In this document: in pieces, positions 9,452-17,164 of the stretch
Layout of the letters: each line of letters starts with the position of its first letter
Numbering within the stretch: position 1 is the stretch's first letter
Assembly (NCBI RefSeq): GCF_004078655.1
Contig: NZ_RZNC01000004.1
Coordinates: 1-64,000, forward strand
DNA: 64,000 bases
Direction: 5' to 3'
From: Labedella populi
GTDB taxonomy: Bacteria; Actinomycetota; Actinomycetes; Actinomycetales; Microbacteriaceae
Notes under the pieces: model-generated
Seen by the model: the letters and a program-made list of their open reading frames with translations, nothing else
Database searches by the model: none
What the model was told of the DNA's origin: nothing
Position numbers and translations under genes: made by a program

Positions 9452-9736
9452 TCACAGCCGTGCGCCTCGCCGTGCGACGAAGCGCACGAGAAGGAGGAGT
9501 CGGGGGACGAGCACGTAGACCGACAGAGGCACGACGACGATGGTGAGCATGAGCGCCCGAACCGGAATCGACCACGATGGCACGAGGAGCGACTCCACCC
9601 ACATGCCGAGCATGGCAAGAGGGAAGATCGACAGCCATGTGACGGCTGCGCGCACGTGGACGGAGATGAGCCCCGGCGCCGGCGGCTGGTGGTGATGGGT
9701 CTCGTCGGCCGCGAGGGCCTTGCCTTCGTGTTCCAC
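9452..9736 (-). CDS. Small two-segment membrane protein
   Basis: A 94-residue protein starting at GTG 9736 with AAGGAG 6 nt upstream. A His-rich N terminus (ADETHHHQPPAPG) precedes two hydrophobic segments (about residues 28-50 and 57-82) and a basic tail. The family is not recognised; its size and layout recall small membrane proteins encoded beside MarR regulators. The shared palindrome at 9773-9784 puts it in the same likely regulon as the alcohol dehydrogenase. Confidence 0.7.
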   Translation of the reverse strand: MEHEGKALAADETHHHQPPAPGLISVHVRAAVTWLSIFPLAMLGMWVESLLVPSWSIPVRALMLTIVVVPLSVYVLVPRLLLLVRFVARRGARL

Positions 9737-9772
9737 GCACTCTCCTTCAGACGGTCACGTCCAGAGGAGTCT

Positions 9773-9784
9773 ATTCCACGGAAT
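9773..9784. promoter_or_regulatory. Candidate MarR operator (site 3)
   Basis: ATTCCACGGAAT has the same perfect half-sites as site 2. On the minus strand TTGCGC, then 17 bp, then TGGAAT would form a promoter whose -10 element lies inside the palindrome, so a bound repressor would block transcription of the small membrane protein gene. Confidence 0.6.
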
Positions 9785-9806
9785 GCATCTTCCTCGCGCA
9801 AGCCAC

Positions 9807-10316
9807 TCAGTCCGCGCGGCCCCCGAAGGCCACTCGAAGCGCGTCGAGGTTCTTCGTCGTCTCTGCGAGCTCATCAGGGCTGAGCGTGTCGGTTCGTCGA
9901 CCCAACTCCGCGCGAGCGGCCCTCATCCCCGCCTTCAAGGCCGCGCGCCCTTCCGCGGTCATCTCCAGCAGCGAAGACCGCCGGTCCGTCGGGTGAGGAA
10001 GACGCCGCACGAAGCCGGCCCTTTCGAGCCGATCGACGATCTTGCTTGCAGCCCCCACGGTCATCCCCGAGCCATCGGCGACGTCCTGAACACGCGCCCG
10101 ATCGTCGTGCACCGCGATCTGCCGGAGGGCGCTCAGAAGACCGAGATTGACCTGCGTGGCAGCCATGACCGCCGCGTCGACGGCCGTCCACAGCGCGATC
10201 TCCGTGGCAACGAGCACATCGAAGAACTGAAGTCGGTCATCCGCGCTCGTCGCCACGGCGTAATCATATCCACGCAAGGCGGACCGACTCCCGAGATGCG
10301 GCTCGTTCATTGACAT
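9807..10316 (-). CDS. MarR-family transcriptional regulator
   Basis: A 169-residue winged-helix regulator. The MarR core ARVQDVADGSGMTVGAASKIVDRLERAGFVRR is followed by the wing PHPTDRRSSLLEMT. ATG 10316 is chosen because GGAAG lies 8 nt upstream; ATG 10331 and ATG 10310 are alternatives. Its product is clearly paralogous to the divergent MarR encoded at 10346-10792 (shared TVGAASK-VDRL and PHPTDRRSSL). MarR proteins usually repress and release DNA on binding phenolics or after thiol oxidation; no cysteine is conserved here, which points to ligand sensing. Confidence 0.88.
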   Translation of the reverse strand: MSMNEPHLGSRSALRGYDYAVATSADDRLQFFDVLVATEIALWTAVDAAVMAATQVNLGLLSALRQIAVHDDRARVQDVADGSGMTVGAASKIVDRLERAGFVRRLPHPTDRRSSLLEMTAEGRAALKAGMRAARAELGRRTDTLSPDELAETTKNLDALRVAFGGRAD

Positions 10317-10324
10317 AGAAGTAT

Positions 10325-10336
10325 CTTCCATGTAAT
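10325..10336. promoter_or_regulatory. Candidate MarR operator (site 4)
   Basis: CTTCCATGTAAT, a one-mismatch form of the ATTCC-N2-GGAAT element, lies in the 29-bp gap between the divergent MarR genes. It is preceded by AGAAG-TAT, as at site 1. It overlaps the leader of both genes, so either or both repressors could autoregulate here. Confidence 0.55.
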
Positions 10337-10345
10337 CCTTTTGGC

Positions 10346-10792
10346 ATGAAGACGATACTTCGCGATTACTTCTCGGCGCTCGTCACGCACGAGACGGTGC
10401 TCTGGAACACCATCGACAGGGAGATCGTCGCTCGAAGCGGCCTCAGCCTCGGTCGCCTCGAGTTCCTTCGGGCACTCTCTCGGCGACGTGAGGCCCGCGT
10501 GCAGGATCTTGCGAGCGATCTCGGCATCACCGTCGGAGCGGCGAGCAAGCTCGTCGATCGGCTGGTCGCGGACGGCCTGGTTCTCCGCTCACCTCACCCG
10601 ACCGACCGTCGCAGCTCGCTCATCCGCCTGACAGCAGACGGAGAGACCTCCGTGTCGGCGAGCGAAGCCGCCTTCGACGCCGCCATCGCGGAGATACTCC
10701 CGCCCGAGAGCCGAGCGGACATCGAGAACCTGACCGCCTCCCTCGACGCTCTGACACGTGCCGTGACCAGTCGAGAGGCGGTCGGGCGATGA
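10346..10792 (+). CDS. MarR-family transcriptional regulator (paralogue)
   Basis: A 148-residue MarR protein with the core REARVQDLASDLGITVGAASKLVDRLVADGLVLRS and wing PHPTDRRSSLIRLT, strongly similar to the divergent regulator. It overlaps the downstream MDR oxidoreductase gene by 4 nt (ATGA) and so heads the rightward operon that ends with the osmoprotectant transporter genes. It probably controls that operon, and perhaps the other genes carrying the TTCC-N2-GGAA palindrome. Confidence 0.88.
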   Translation: MKTILRDYFSALVTHETVLWNTIDREIVARSGLSLGRLEFLRALSRRREARVQDLASDLGITVGAASKLVDRLVADGLVLRSPHPTDRRSSLIRLTADGETSVSASEAAFDAAIAEILPPESRADIENLTASLDALTRAVTSREAVGR

Positions 10793-11772
10793 CCGCCATG
10801 ATGCGAGCCGTGCAGCTCACGGAGTTCGGTGGCCCTGAGGTTCTGCGGGTCACCGACCTCCCTCGCCCGTCGGCCCGTCCCGGCTGGGTGCTCCTCCGTG
10901 TCCACGCGTTCGGCCTCAATCGCTCGGAGCTCCACTTCCGACGCGGAATGGGCAGTTTCGGCTCCCTCCCCCGCATCCCGGGCATCGAGGCGACGGGAGA
11001 GGTCGTCGAGGCTCCCGGCGGTGAGTTCGCCGTCGGTACGAAGGCGGCCGCCGTGATGGGTGGGATGGGACGGAACTTCGACGGCGGTTATGCCGAGTTC
11101 GTCCTCGTGCCCGCGTCGACCGTCATTCCCTTCACGAGCGACCTCGACTGGGCGACGCTCGGCGCGATCCCCGAGATGCTCCAGACGGCCAATGGCTCCC
11201 TCACGGTCGTCGACCCCGCTCCGGGGTCGAGCCTGCTCATCCGCGGCGGAACGTCGTCGATCGGGCTCGCGCTCGCCGTCATCGCGAAGCGACGGGGACT
11301 CACCGTGATCTCCACGACGAGGAACGCCGCCAAGAGCGATCTCCTGCGCGACACAGGCGCTGACCACGTCGTGATCGACACCGGACTGATCGCGGACACC
11401 GTCCGCGAGATCGTGCCGGAGGGAGTGGGCGGCGCGGTCGAGCTCGTCGGAGCGACGACCCTGCGCGACACGCTACGCGCCACGGCGAAGCTCGCCACGG
11501 TGAGCTTCACGGGGATGGTCGCGGACGACTGGACGGTCGAGGACTTCTACCCCATCGACTTCATCCCGAACGGTGTGCGCCTGACCGCCTACAGCGGCGA
11601 GGCGAGCGATCTGCCCGCGGACGTCCTCCAGGAGTTCATCGACGCGGTGGCCGAGGGACACGCCCGTGTTCCCATCGGCAGGGTCTACGGACTGACCGAC
11701 ATCGTTCAGGCTCACCGCGACATGGAGGACGGCACCGTGTCCGGCAAGCTCGTGGTCGTGACGGACCGGTGA
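10789..11772 (+). CDS. Quinone-oxidoreductase-like MDR protein
   Basis: A zinc-free medium-chain reductase of 327 residues. It starts AVQLTEFGGPEVLRV, has the NADPH-fold segment GSSLLIRGGTSSIGLALAVIAKRRG (residues 144-168), and lacks the zinc cysteines of alcohol dehydrogenases. Such enzymes reduce quinones or enones with NADPH. It is translationally coupled to the MarR gene before it, and its stop overlaps the GTG of the ABC ATPase gene (GTGA), so detoxification and osmoprotectant import share one transcript. Confidence 0.87.
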   Translation: MTAMMRAVQLTEFGGPEVLRVTDLPRPSARPGWVLLRVHAFGLNRSELHFRRGMGSFGSLPRIPGIEATGEVVEAPGGEFAVGTKAAAVMGGMGRNFDGGYAEFVLVPASTVIPFTSDLDWATLGAIPEMLQTANGSLTVVDPAPGSSLLIRGGTSSIGLALAVIAKRRGLTVISTTRNAAKSDLLRDTGADHVVIDTGLIADTVREIVPEGVGGAVELVGATTLRDTLRATAKLATVSFTGMVADDWTVEDFYPIDFIPNGVRLTAYSGEASDLPADVLQEFIDAVAEGHARVPIGRVYGLTDIVQAHRDMEDGTVSGKLVVVTDR

Positions 11773-12581
11773 TCGAATTCGACCGGGTCACCAAGCGGTA
11801 CGCGGACGGGTCGCCGGCCGTCGCCGACGTCTCCTTCACGGTGCCGAGTCACAAGACCGTCGTCCTCGTGGGGTCCTCCGGCTCGGGAAAGACGACCCTC
11901 CTGCGCATGGTGAATCGGATGGTCGACCCGACGTCGGGACGCGTCCTCATCGACGACGTCGACGTCACGACGATGGACCCGGTGCGGCTGCGACGATCCA
12001 TCGGCTACGTCCTCCAGTCGGGGGGCCTCCTGCCGCATCGCACGGTCGTCGAGAACATCGCGATCGTCCCGCGGCTCAACGGCGCAACCCGCCCGGATGC
12101 CCGTGAGCGGGCGCTCACGATGCTCGACACCGTCGGGCTCGACCGCGACCTCGCGTCACGGTTCCCCGCGCAGCTCTCCGGCGGTCAGCAACAGCGGGTC
12201 GGCGTCGCCAGAGCGCTCGCCTCCGACCCGAACATCCTCCTCATGGACGAACCGTTCGGCGCGGTCGACCCCATCGTCAGGCGCTCGTTGCAGCATGAGC
12301 TGCGGGAGTTGCAACGCACTCTCGGAAAGACGATCCTCTTCGTCACCCACGACATCGACGAGGCACTGGCCCTCGCCGACGAGATCATCATCGTCGCCGC
12401 GCACGGAGCGATCGCCCAACGCGGAACGCCGACCGAGATCCTCACGCGTCCGGCCAACGCGTTCGTCGCGGAGTTCGTCGGTGTCGACCGTCCGGAACGT
12501 CGGCTGCGGCTCGCCGACGCCGCAGGAGTCGAGGTCGTAACGGACGCCTCCGGCCGTCCCATCGGAACACTCGAACGATGA
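11769..12581 (+). CDS. Osmoprotectant ABC transporter ATPase (OpuCA/ProV type)
   Basis: Hydrolyses ATP to drive glycine betaine/choline-type uptake. Walker A is GSSGSGKTT (about residue 36), the signature is LSGGQQQRVGVARALA, Walker B is ILLMDEPFGAVD, and the switch His is in FVTHDIDEA. The DEPFGAVDPIVR and THDIDEAL wording is typical of OpuC/ProV proteins. At 270 residues it lacks the C-terminal tandem CBS pair of full-length OpuCA, so ionic-strength sensing through CBS domains is absent. It starts at a GTG overlapping the previous stop. Confidence 0.92.
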   Translation: MIEFDRVTKRYADGSPAVADVSFTVPSHKTVVLVGSSGSGKTTLLRMVNRMVDPTSGRVLIDDVDVTTMDPVRLRRSIGYVLQSGGLLPHRTVVENIAIVPRLNGATRPDARERALTMLDTVGLDRDLASRFPAQLSGGQQQRVGVARALASDPNILLMDEPFGAVDPIVRRSLQHELRELQRTLGKTILFVTHDIDEALALADEIIIVAAHGAIAQRGTPTEILTRPANAFVAEFVGVDRPERRLRLADAAGVEVVTDASGRPIGTLER

Positions 12582-13222
12582 AGTGGCTCAACCAGAACGT
12601 CGGCTCCCTCCTCGAGCTGACGGTGGCGCACCTCGCGCTCGCGGTCCCCGCCATCCTCCTGAGCCTCGTGATCGCCGTCCCGATCGGCTGGACTGCGCAA
12701 CGCCTGAGATGGGCACGCGATCCGGCACTCGCGCTCGTTGGCGTGCTCTACGCGATCCCCTCCCTTCCCCTCTTCGTGCTGGTTCCGGTCGTCCTCGGCA
12801 TCGGCATCCGCTCGAGCGCCAACGCGATCATCGTCCTCACCGTCTATGCCACGGCGATCATGGTGCGCTCCGCTGCGGACGCCTTTTCGTCCGTCCCTCT
12901 CGAGGCGCGCATGTCCGCGACGGCCATCGGCTACTCGACGTGGCACCGCTTCTGGTCGGTCGACCTCCCCCTCGCGATTCCCGTGATGCTCGCGGGGCTC
13001 CGGGTCGTGGTCGTGAGCACCGTGAGTCTCGTCACCGTGGGTTCCGTCATCGGCATCCCGAGTCTCGGCACGCTGTTCACCGACGGATTCCAGCGCGGGA
13101 TCGTCGCAGAGGTGGCTGCCGGGTTGATCGTCACGGTCCTCATCGCCCTCGTCCTCGACGGAATCTGCATCCTCGCGGGGCGAGCGCTCACGCCCTGGGC
13201 ACGAGCGGCGGAGGCTCGCTGA
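12578..13222 (+). CDS. Osmoprotectant ABC permease (OpuCB type)
   Basis: A 214-residue permease with about five membrane segments and the BPD_transp_1 coupling region EARMSATAIGYSTWHRFWSVDLPLAIPVMLAGLR (about residues 109-142). The ATG overlaps the ATPase stop by 4 nt, and its TGA shares one base with the next ATG. It should pair with the product of the next gene as a heterodimeric channel. Confidence 0.92.
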   Translation: MKWLNQNVGSLLELTVAHLALAVPAILLSLVIAVPIGWTAQRLRWARDPALALVGVLYAIPSLPLFVLVPVVLGIGIRSSANAIIVLTVYATAIMVRSAADAFSSVPLEARMSATAIGYSTWHRFWSVDLPLAIPVMLAGLRVVVVSTVSLVTVGSVIGIPSLGTLFTDGFQRGIVAEVAAGLIVTVLIALVLDGICILAGRALTPWARAAEAR

Positions 13223-13923
13223 TGGAACTCCTCCTCCAGGCCTTCTCCTGGCTGCTGACGCCCGAGTCGTGGACCCAGCAGGGCGGGGCACTGCAGCGCC
13301 TATTCGAACATCTCGGCGTGACCATCGGGGTGGTCGCCCTGTCCGCCGGGATCGCGCTTCCTCTCGGCGTGATGATCGGGCACACCCGCCGCTGGACCAC
13401 CGCCGTCGCCCTCCTCGCCGGAGCCGCCCGCGCGATCCCCACGCTCGGCCTCTTGACCCTCCTCGGTCTCGCCCTCGGGATCGGGCTCGGAGCACCCGTA
13501 CTCGCGCTCCTCGTGCTCGCGGCACCACCTCTCCTCGCCGGCGCCTACGCCGGCGTGCAGGCCGTCGATCCGGAGGCCGTCGACGGCGCTCGCTCCGTCG
13601 GGATGTCCGAGGCAGAGATCATCCGATCCGTCGAGCTGCCGCTGGCCCTTCCGGTGATCGTCGGCGGCATCCGGTCGGCCACGCTACAGGTCGTCGCCAC
13701 GGCGACATTGGCCGCCTACACGTCCGACACAGGCCTCGGGCGCTACATCTTCTCCGGGTTGAAGAGCCGCGACTATCCCGAGCTCATCGCCGGGTCGCTC
13801 CTCGTGATCGCGCTCGCCCTCCTGCTCGACGGATCGTTCGCGCTCCTGATGAAGAGCCGCTCCAGAGCCCCTCGATCCGACCGCCAGACCACGACCATCC
13901 CCCTCGAAAGGAACCCATCATGA
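13222..13923 (+). CDS. Osmoprotectant ABC permease (OpuCD type)
   Basis: A 233-residue permease starting at the ATG in TGATG at 13222. It has about five hydrophobic segments and the coupling region GARSVGMSEAEIIRSVELPLALPVIVGGIR. The same reading frame stays open upstream through the whole OpuCB gene, but that part is GC-rich shadow without membrane character. It overlaps the binding-protein gene by 4 nt (ATGA). Confidence 0.9.
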   Translation: MELLLQAFSWLLTPESWTQQGGALQRLFEHLGVTIGVVALSAGIALPLGVMIGHTRRWTTAVALLAGAARAIPTLGLLTLLGLALGIGLGAPVLALLVLAAPPLLAGAYAGVQAVDPEAVDGARSVGMSEAEIIRSVELPLALPVIVGGIRSATLQVVATATLAAYTSDTGLGRYIFSGLKSRDYPELIAGSLLVIALALLLDGSFALLMKSRSRAPRSDRQTTTIPLERNPS

Positions 13924-14828
13924 CCCCTCGCACCCGGAGGTTCAGCCTCGTGTCCCTCGCGGCCGTCGCCGCTGTGACCCTCAGCGCTTGCGCGAGCACC
14001 GGCGATCTCGACGGCGGCGACTCCGGTGACGACGCGATCGTCGTCGGCTCGCAGGATTACTACTCGAACGAGATCATCGCCGAGATCTACGCGCAAGCGC
14101 TCGAGCAGGGCGGATACACGGTCGAGCGCGACCTCCGGATCGGCCAGCGCGAGGTCTACGTCGAGGAGATCGAGAACGGCTCGATCGACCTCTTCCCCGA
14201 GTACACCGGTCCGCTCCTGCAGTACTGGGTGCCGGACACCACGGCCCGGCTCGAGGACGACGTCTTCACGGCCCTCACCGAGGCGGCCCCGGACGGGCTC
14301 CGCGTGCTGGAGCAGTCAGCCGCCACCGACCAGGACGCGTACGTCGTGACGCGTGAGTTCGCGGATCGGTACGACCTCGCCACGATCGACGACCTGGCGA
14401 AGGTCACCGAGCCGCTCACGCTCGGTGGGAACTCGGAGGGAGAGGACCGGCCCAACGGCCCGAAGGGACTCGCCGCCACCTACGGGGTCGACGTGTCCTT
14501 CACCCCCATCGAGGACGGCGGAGGCCCCCTCACCGTGAAGGCGCTGCAGGATGGGGACATCCAACTCGCCATCATCTACACGGCGGACCCGTCCATCGAG
14601 AAGAACGACCTCGTGGCCCTCGAGGACACGAAGGGGCTCTTCCTCGCCTCGCATGTCGTGCCGATCGCAAGCGACGCGATCGACGACGGCGCTGAGGAGA
14701 TCATCGACGCCGTGAGTGCGGCCCTGACTCCGGAGGGTCTCGTCGCCCTCAACACCGAGAGCGTCGACGACGAGGCCCCGGCCGCGTCCATCGCGGAGCG
14801 GTGGCTCGAGGACAATCCGCTGTCATGA
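13920..14828 (+). CDS. Osmoprotectant-binding lipoprotein (OpuCC/OsmX type)
   Basis: A 302-residue periplasmic-binding-type protein. The basic N terminus MTPRTRR, hydrophobic core and lipobox LSAC (Cys24) predict a lipoprotein anchored outside the membrane. The body carries the OpuAC-family features VGSQDYYSNEIIAEIYAQALE and IENGSIDLFPEYTGPLLQYW. AAGGAA precedes the ATG. It ends the MarR-MDR-OpuC operon, before a strong terminator. The ligand (glycine betaine, carnitine, proline betaine, ergothioneine) cannot be told from sequence. Confidence 0.92.
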   Translation: MTPRTRRFSLVSLAAVAAVTLSACASTGDLDGGDSGDDAIVVGSQDYYSNEIIAEIYAQALEQGGYTVERDLRIGQREVYVEEIENGSIDLFPEYTGPLLQYWVPDTTARLEDDVFTALTEAAPDGLRVLEQSAATDQDAYVVTREFADRYDLATIDDLAKVTEPLTLGGNSEGEDRPNGPKGLAATYGVDVSFTPIEDGGGPLTVKALQDGDIQLAIIYTADPSIEKNDLVALEDTKGLFLASHVVPIASDAIDDGAEEIIDAVSAALTPEGLVALNTESVDDEAPAASIAERWLEDNPLS

Positions 14829-14831
14829 ACT

Positions 14832-14863
14832 CGGATGGGGCGGACGACGTGTCCGCCCCATCC

Positions 14864-14864
<1 letters not shown>
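14832..14864 (+). terminator. 14-bp perfect hairpin after the OpuC operon
   Basis: CGGATGGGGCGGAC (14832-14845) and GTCCGCCCCATCCG (14851-14864) pair fully around GACGT. It begins 3 nt after the binding-protein stop and runs directly into the hexanucleotide repeat tract. Confidence 0.8.
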
Positions 14865-14927
<63 letters not shown>

Positions 14928-14934
14928 CGCCAAA

Positions 14935-14952
14935 ACCTAGCGATCACTATGT
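14935..14952. promoter_or_regulatory. Candidate TetR operator (copy 1)
   Basis: ACCTAG-CGATCA-CTATGT, an imperfect inverted repeat upstream of the serine hydrolase gene. It shares the 13-nt run CCAAAACCTAGCG and the CACTA half-site with the region upstream of the ABC transporter operon 9.9 kb away, so both promoters are probably bound by one regulator, most likely the TetR protein encoded at 24969. Confidence 0.65.
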
Positions 14953-15019
14953 TTTAAAACGGACCGACGCTCGCGAGTGCGAGTGCTCCGTCACCTGTTC
15001 AGCGACGAGGAGGAACACG

Positions 15020-16180
15020 ATGAGCGACACGACGGTACCTGCCAAGGCTCGGGCGCGAGGGCACGTCGAACCCGCATTCGAGCGCGTCCGCGACGAGTTC
15101 GAGCGCATGCTCGGCGTCGATCCCGGGTACGGCGCTCAGGTGACGGCCATCTGGCGGGGTCGTACGGTCGTCGATCTCGTCGGCGGTCGGGGTACGGAGA
15201 GCGACTCCATCACGGGGGTCTTCTCGGTCACGAAGGGGATCGCGGCAACGGTCGTCGGTCTCCTCGTCACGCGTGGGCAGCTCCGACTCGACGCGGCCGT
15301 CGCCGAGTACTGGCCGGAATTCGGAGCGGCCGGGAAGGCCGCCATCACCGTGAGGGAGGCACTCTCGCACCGGGCTGGAATCGTGGGGGTCCCCGAGCGC
15401 TTCACCGTCGACGAACTCGTCGATTCGTCGCTCGCAGCTGCGAAGATCGCCGCTCACCCGCCGCTGTGGCAGCCCGGCTCGGCGCACGGTTACCATGCGA
15501 TCACCATCGGCGTACTGATGGAGGAACTCGTGCGTCGCGTCTCGGGACGGAGCTTGCAGAGCATCTACGAATCGGAGATCCGCGCCCCCCGAGAAATCGA
15601 CTTCCACCTCGGGGTCCCCTCCTCCGAGGAATACCGTTACCGCGCTGCGCTCCCGGCCGTCGTGCCACCAGATGCGGAGGTCCCTCCGCCCCCCTCGAGC
15701 GACGGACTTCAGGCGCTCGCGTTCAACGTCCTCCACTCGAGCCTTCCCCCGACGGCCGGCGAGATGGGCCCGAACAATCGTGCGGTCCGTGCCGCCGGCA
15801 TCGCGTCGATCGGAGGTGTCGGTTCGGCGAGGGGTCTCGCGGCCGTCTATGCAGCGGTTCTCGGTGACGACTCGACGGCTCCCCTGCTCTCGACCGAGAC
15901 GATCGCCGAGATGAGCAGGCAGCACGCGTTCGGGCTCGACCGTGTGCTCGGCTTCACGACGTCCTTCGGGATCGGCTTCATGAAACCCCACCCGGCGATG
16001 GATTTCGGAAGCTATCGCGCTTTCGGGCACGATGGTGCCGGCGGCGCGCTCGCCTTCGCCGATCCGCTCCACGACCTCGCCTTCGGGTACATCCCGACCC
16101 CCATGCAGCTCCCGGGAGGCGCCGACCCGAAGGCGATCACCCTGTCGCAGACCATCCGCTCCTGCGTCCGGGACGTGTGA
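15020..16180 (+). CDS. Serine hydrolase, class C beta-lactamase/esterase family
   Basis: A 386-residue enzyme of the EstB / beta-lactamase-like fold. The nucleophile is Ser69 in SVTK (Ser-x-x-Lys72), the second motif Tyr is Tyr158 (GYHA), and the third motif is HDGAGG. There is no signal peptide, so it is cytoplasmic and more likely an esterase than an antibiotic-resistance enzyme. ATG 15020 is fixed by AGGAGG 7 nt upstream. It shares an operator with the GH3/ABC cluster and converges on it; de-acylation of an imported glycoside is a plausible role. Confidence 0.87.
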   Translation: MSDTTVPAKARARGHVEPAFERVRDEFERMLGVDPGYGAQVTAIWRGRTVVDLVGGRGTESDSITGVFSVTKGIAATVVGLLVTRGQLRLDAAVAEYWPEFGAAGKAAITVREALSHRAGIVGVPERFTVDELVDSSLAAAKIAAHPPLWQPGSAHGYHAITIGVLMEELVRRVSGRSLQSIYESEIRAPREIDFHLGVPSSEEYRYRAALPAVVPPDAEVPPPPSSDGLQALAFNVLHSSLPPTAGEMGPNNRAVRAAGIASIGGVGSARGLAAVYAAVLGDDSTAPLLSTETIAEMSRQHAFGLDRVLGFTTSFGIGFMKPHPAMDFGSYRAFGHDGAGGALAFADPLHDLAFGYIPTPMQLPGGADPKAITLSQTIRSCVRDV

Positions 16181-16195
16181 GCGGCGACTCGCCCC

Positions 16196-17164
16196 TCAGC
16201 CGCGCGAGGACCCGTCGGCCGGCGACGACCCCATGATGCGCGCCGCGATACGGCCGATGCTCGCGACGGCCTCCGGGAGCCCGGGGTGATCGAGATACCC
16301 GTGAACCGTCCCCGGTTCGAAGATCGTCTCCGCGGAGACGCCGGCGTCGGCGAGCAGGGAGCCGAACTCCTCACCGGATGGCCGGAGGTCGTCGGCCTCC
16401 GCGTTGACGATGAGGGTCGGGGGGAGACCGTCGAGGCGCGCGTGCGCAGGGAATGCGACGGGGTCGGCGGTGCTGCCCGATGCCCCGACGTAGTTCTCGG
16501 TGACCGCTCGTATGAACTGCGGGCTGAACCGGAGCTCCGGGGGCACCGCGATGGCCGCCTCTCGCGCTGCGGGTCCGGGCGCGGGCACCCTGTCGTGCAG
16601 GACGGGGTAGAAGAGCAGGAGCGACGCGGGAAGAGCGCCCCCGGCGTCGCGCTCGCGTACGGCGACTCCGGCCACGAGGTTGGCGCCTGCGCTCGCTCCC
16701 CCGAGGTGGAGGTCGCGGGCGGCGACGCCCAGCAGGCCCTCGTCCGTCGCAGCCGCCCGCCATCCCGTGAGGACGTCGTCGGAGAGGGCCGGATGCGACA
16801 CCCCGGCGAGCGCCTTGCGATAGTCGAGCGCGAGGACCGGGATCCCGCGGGCCGCGAGCTCCATACCGACCCAGTGCGACTCGGGCATGTCGAGGCTGCC
16901 CGAGATGAAGGCACCTCCGTGCACCCACACGAGCCCGGATCCGGACGCCGTCGGACCCGTGTACACGCGGCCGCATACGGCCCCGTCCGACCCGGCGAAC
17001 TCGACATCGCGGATCCGCACATCGCTGAGGTGCGGAAACCGACCGACGAGCGACGCGGTGTCGATGTCGCGCCTCGGGTCCTCGGCGGGGAGCATCCCGA
17101 GAAGCATCTCGAACCGGTCCCGGCCGTCGTCGGCCGCAGCCGAAGCGTCCTCACTCCCCGTCAC
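16196..17164 (-). CDS. Alpha/beta hydrolase, HSL-type esterase
   Basis: A 322-residue hormone-sensitive-lipase-family esterase. The oxyanion motif HGGAF begins at His82, the nucleophile is Ser158 in GASAG, and the Asp (EADDLRPSGEEF) and His (VHGYLD) of the triad are present. It starts at GTG 17164, overlapping the GH3 gene stop by 4 nt (GTGA), and is the last gene of the leftward transporter/glycosidase operon. It probably hydrolyses short acyl or aryl esters. Confidence 0.9.
   Translation of the reverse strand: MTGSEDASAAADDGRDRFEMLLGMLPAEDPRRDIDTASLVGRFPHLSDVRIRDVEFAGSDGAVCGRVYTGPTASGSGLVWVHGGAFISGSLDMPESHWVGMELAARGIPVLALDYRKALAGVSHPALSDDVLTGWRAAATDEGLLGVAARDLHLGGASAGANLVAGVAVRERDAGGALPASLLLFYPVLHDRVPAPGPAAREAAIAVPPELRFSPQFIRAVTENYVGASGSTADPVAFPAHARLDGLPPTLIVNAEADDLRPSGEEFGSLLADAGVSAETIFEPGTVHGYLDHPGLPEAVASIGRIAARIMGSSPADGSSRG

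Noticed and set aside
12583-13923. A 446-codon frame that appears to be one long protein over both OpuC permease genes
   Set aside because: Only the part from 13222 has membrane segments and the permease motif. The upstream half is a +1 shadow of the OpuCB gene, so this is not a fusion or frameshift.
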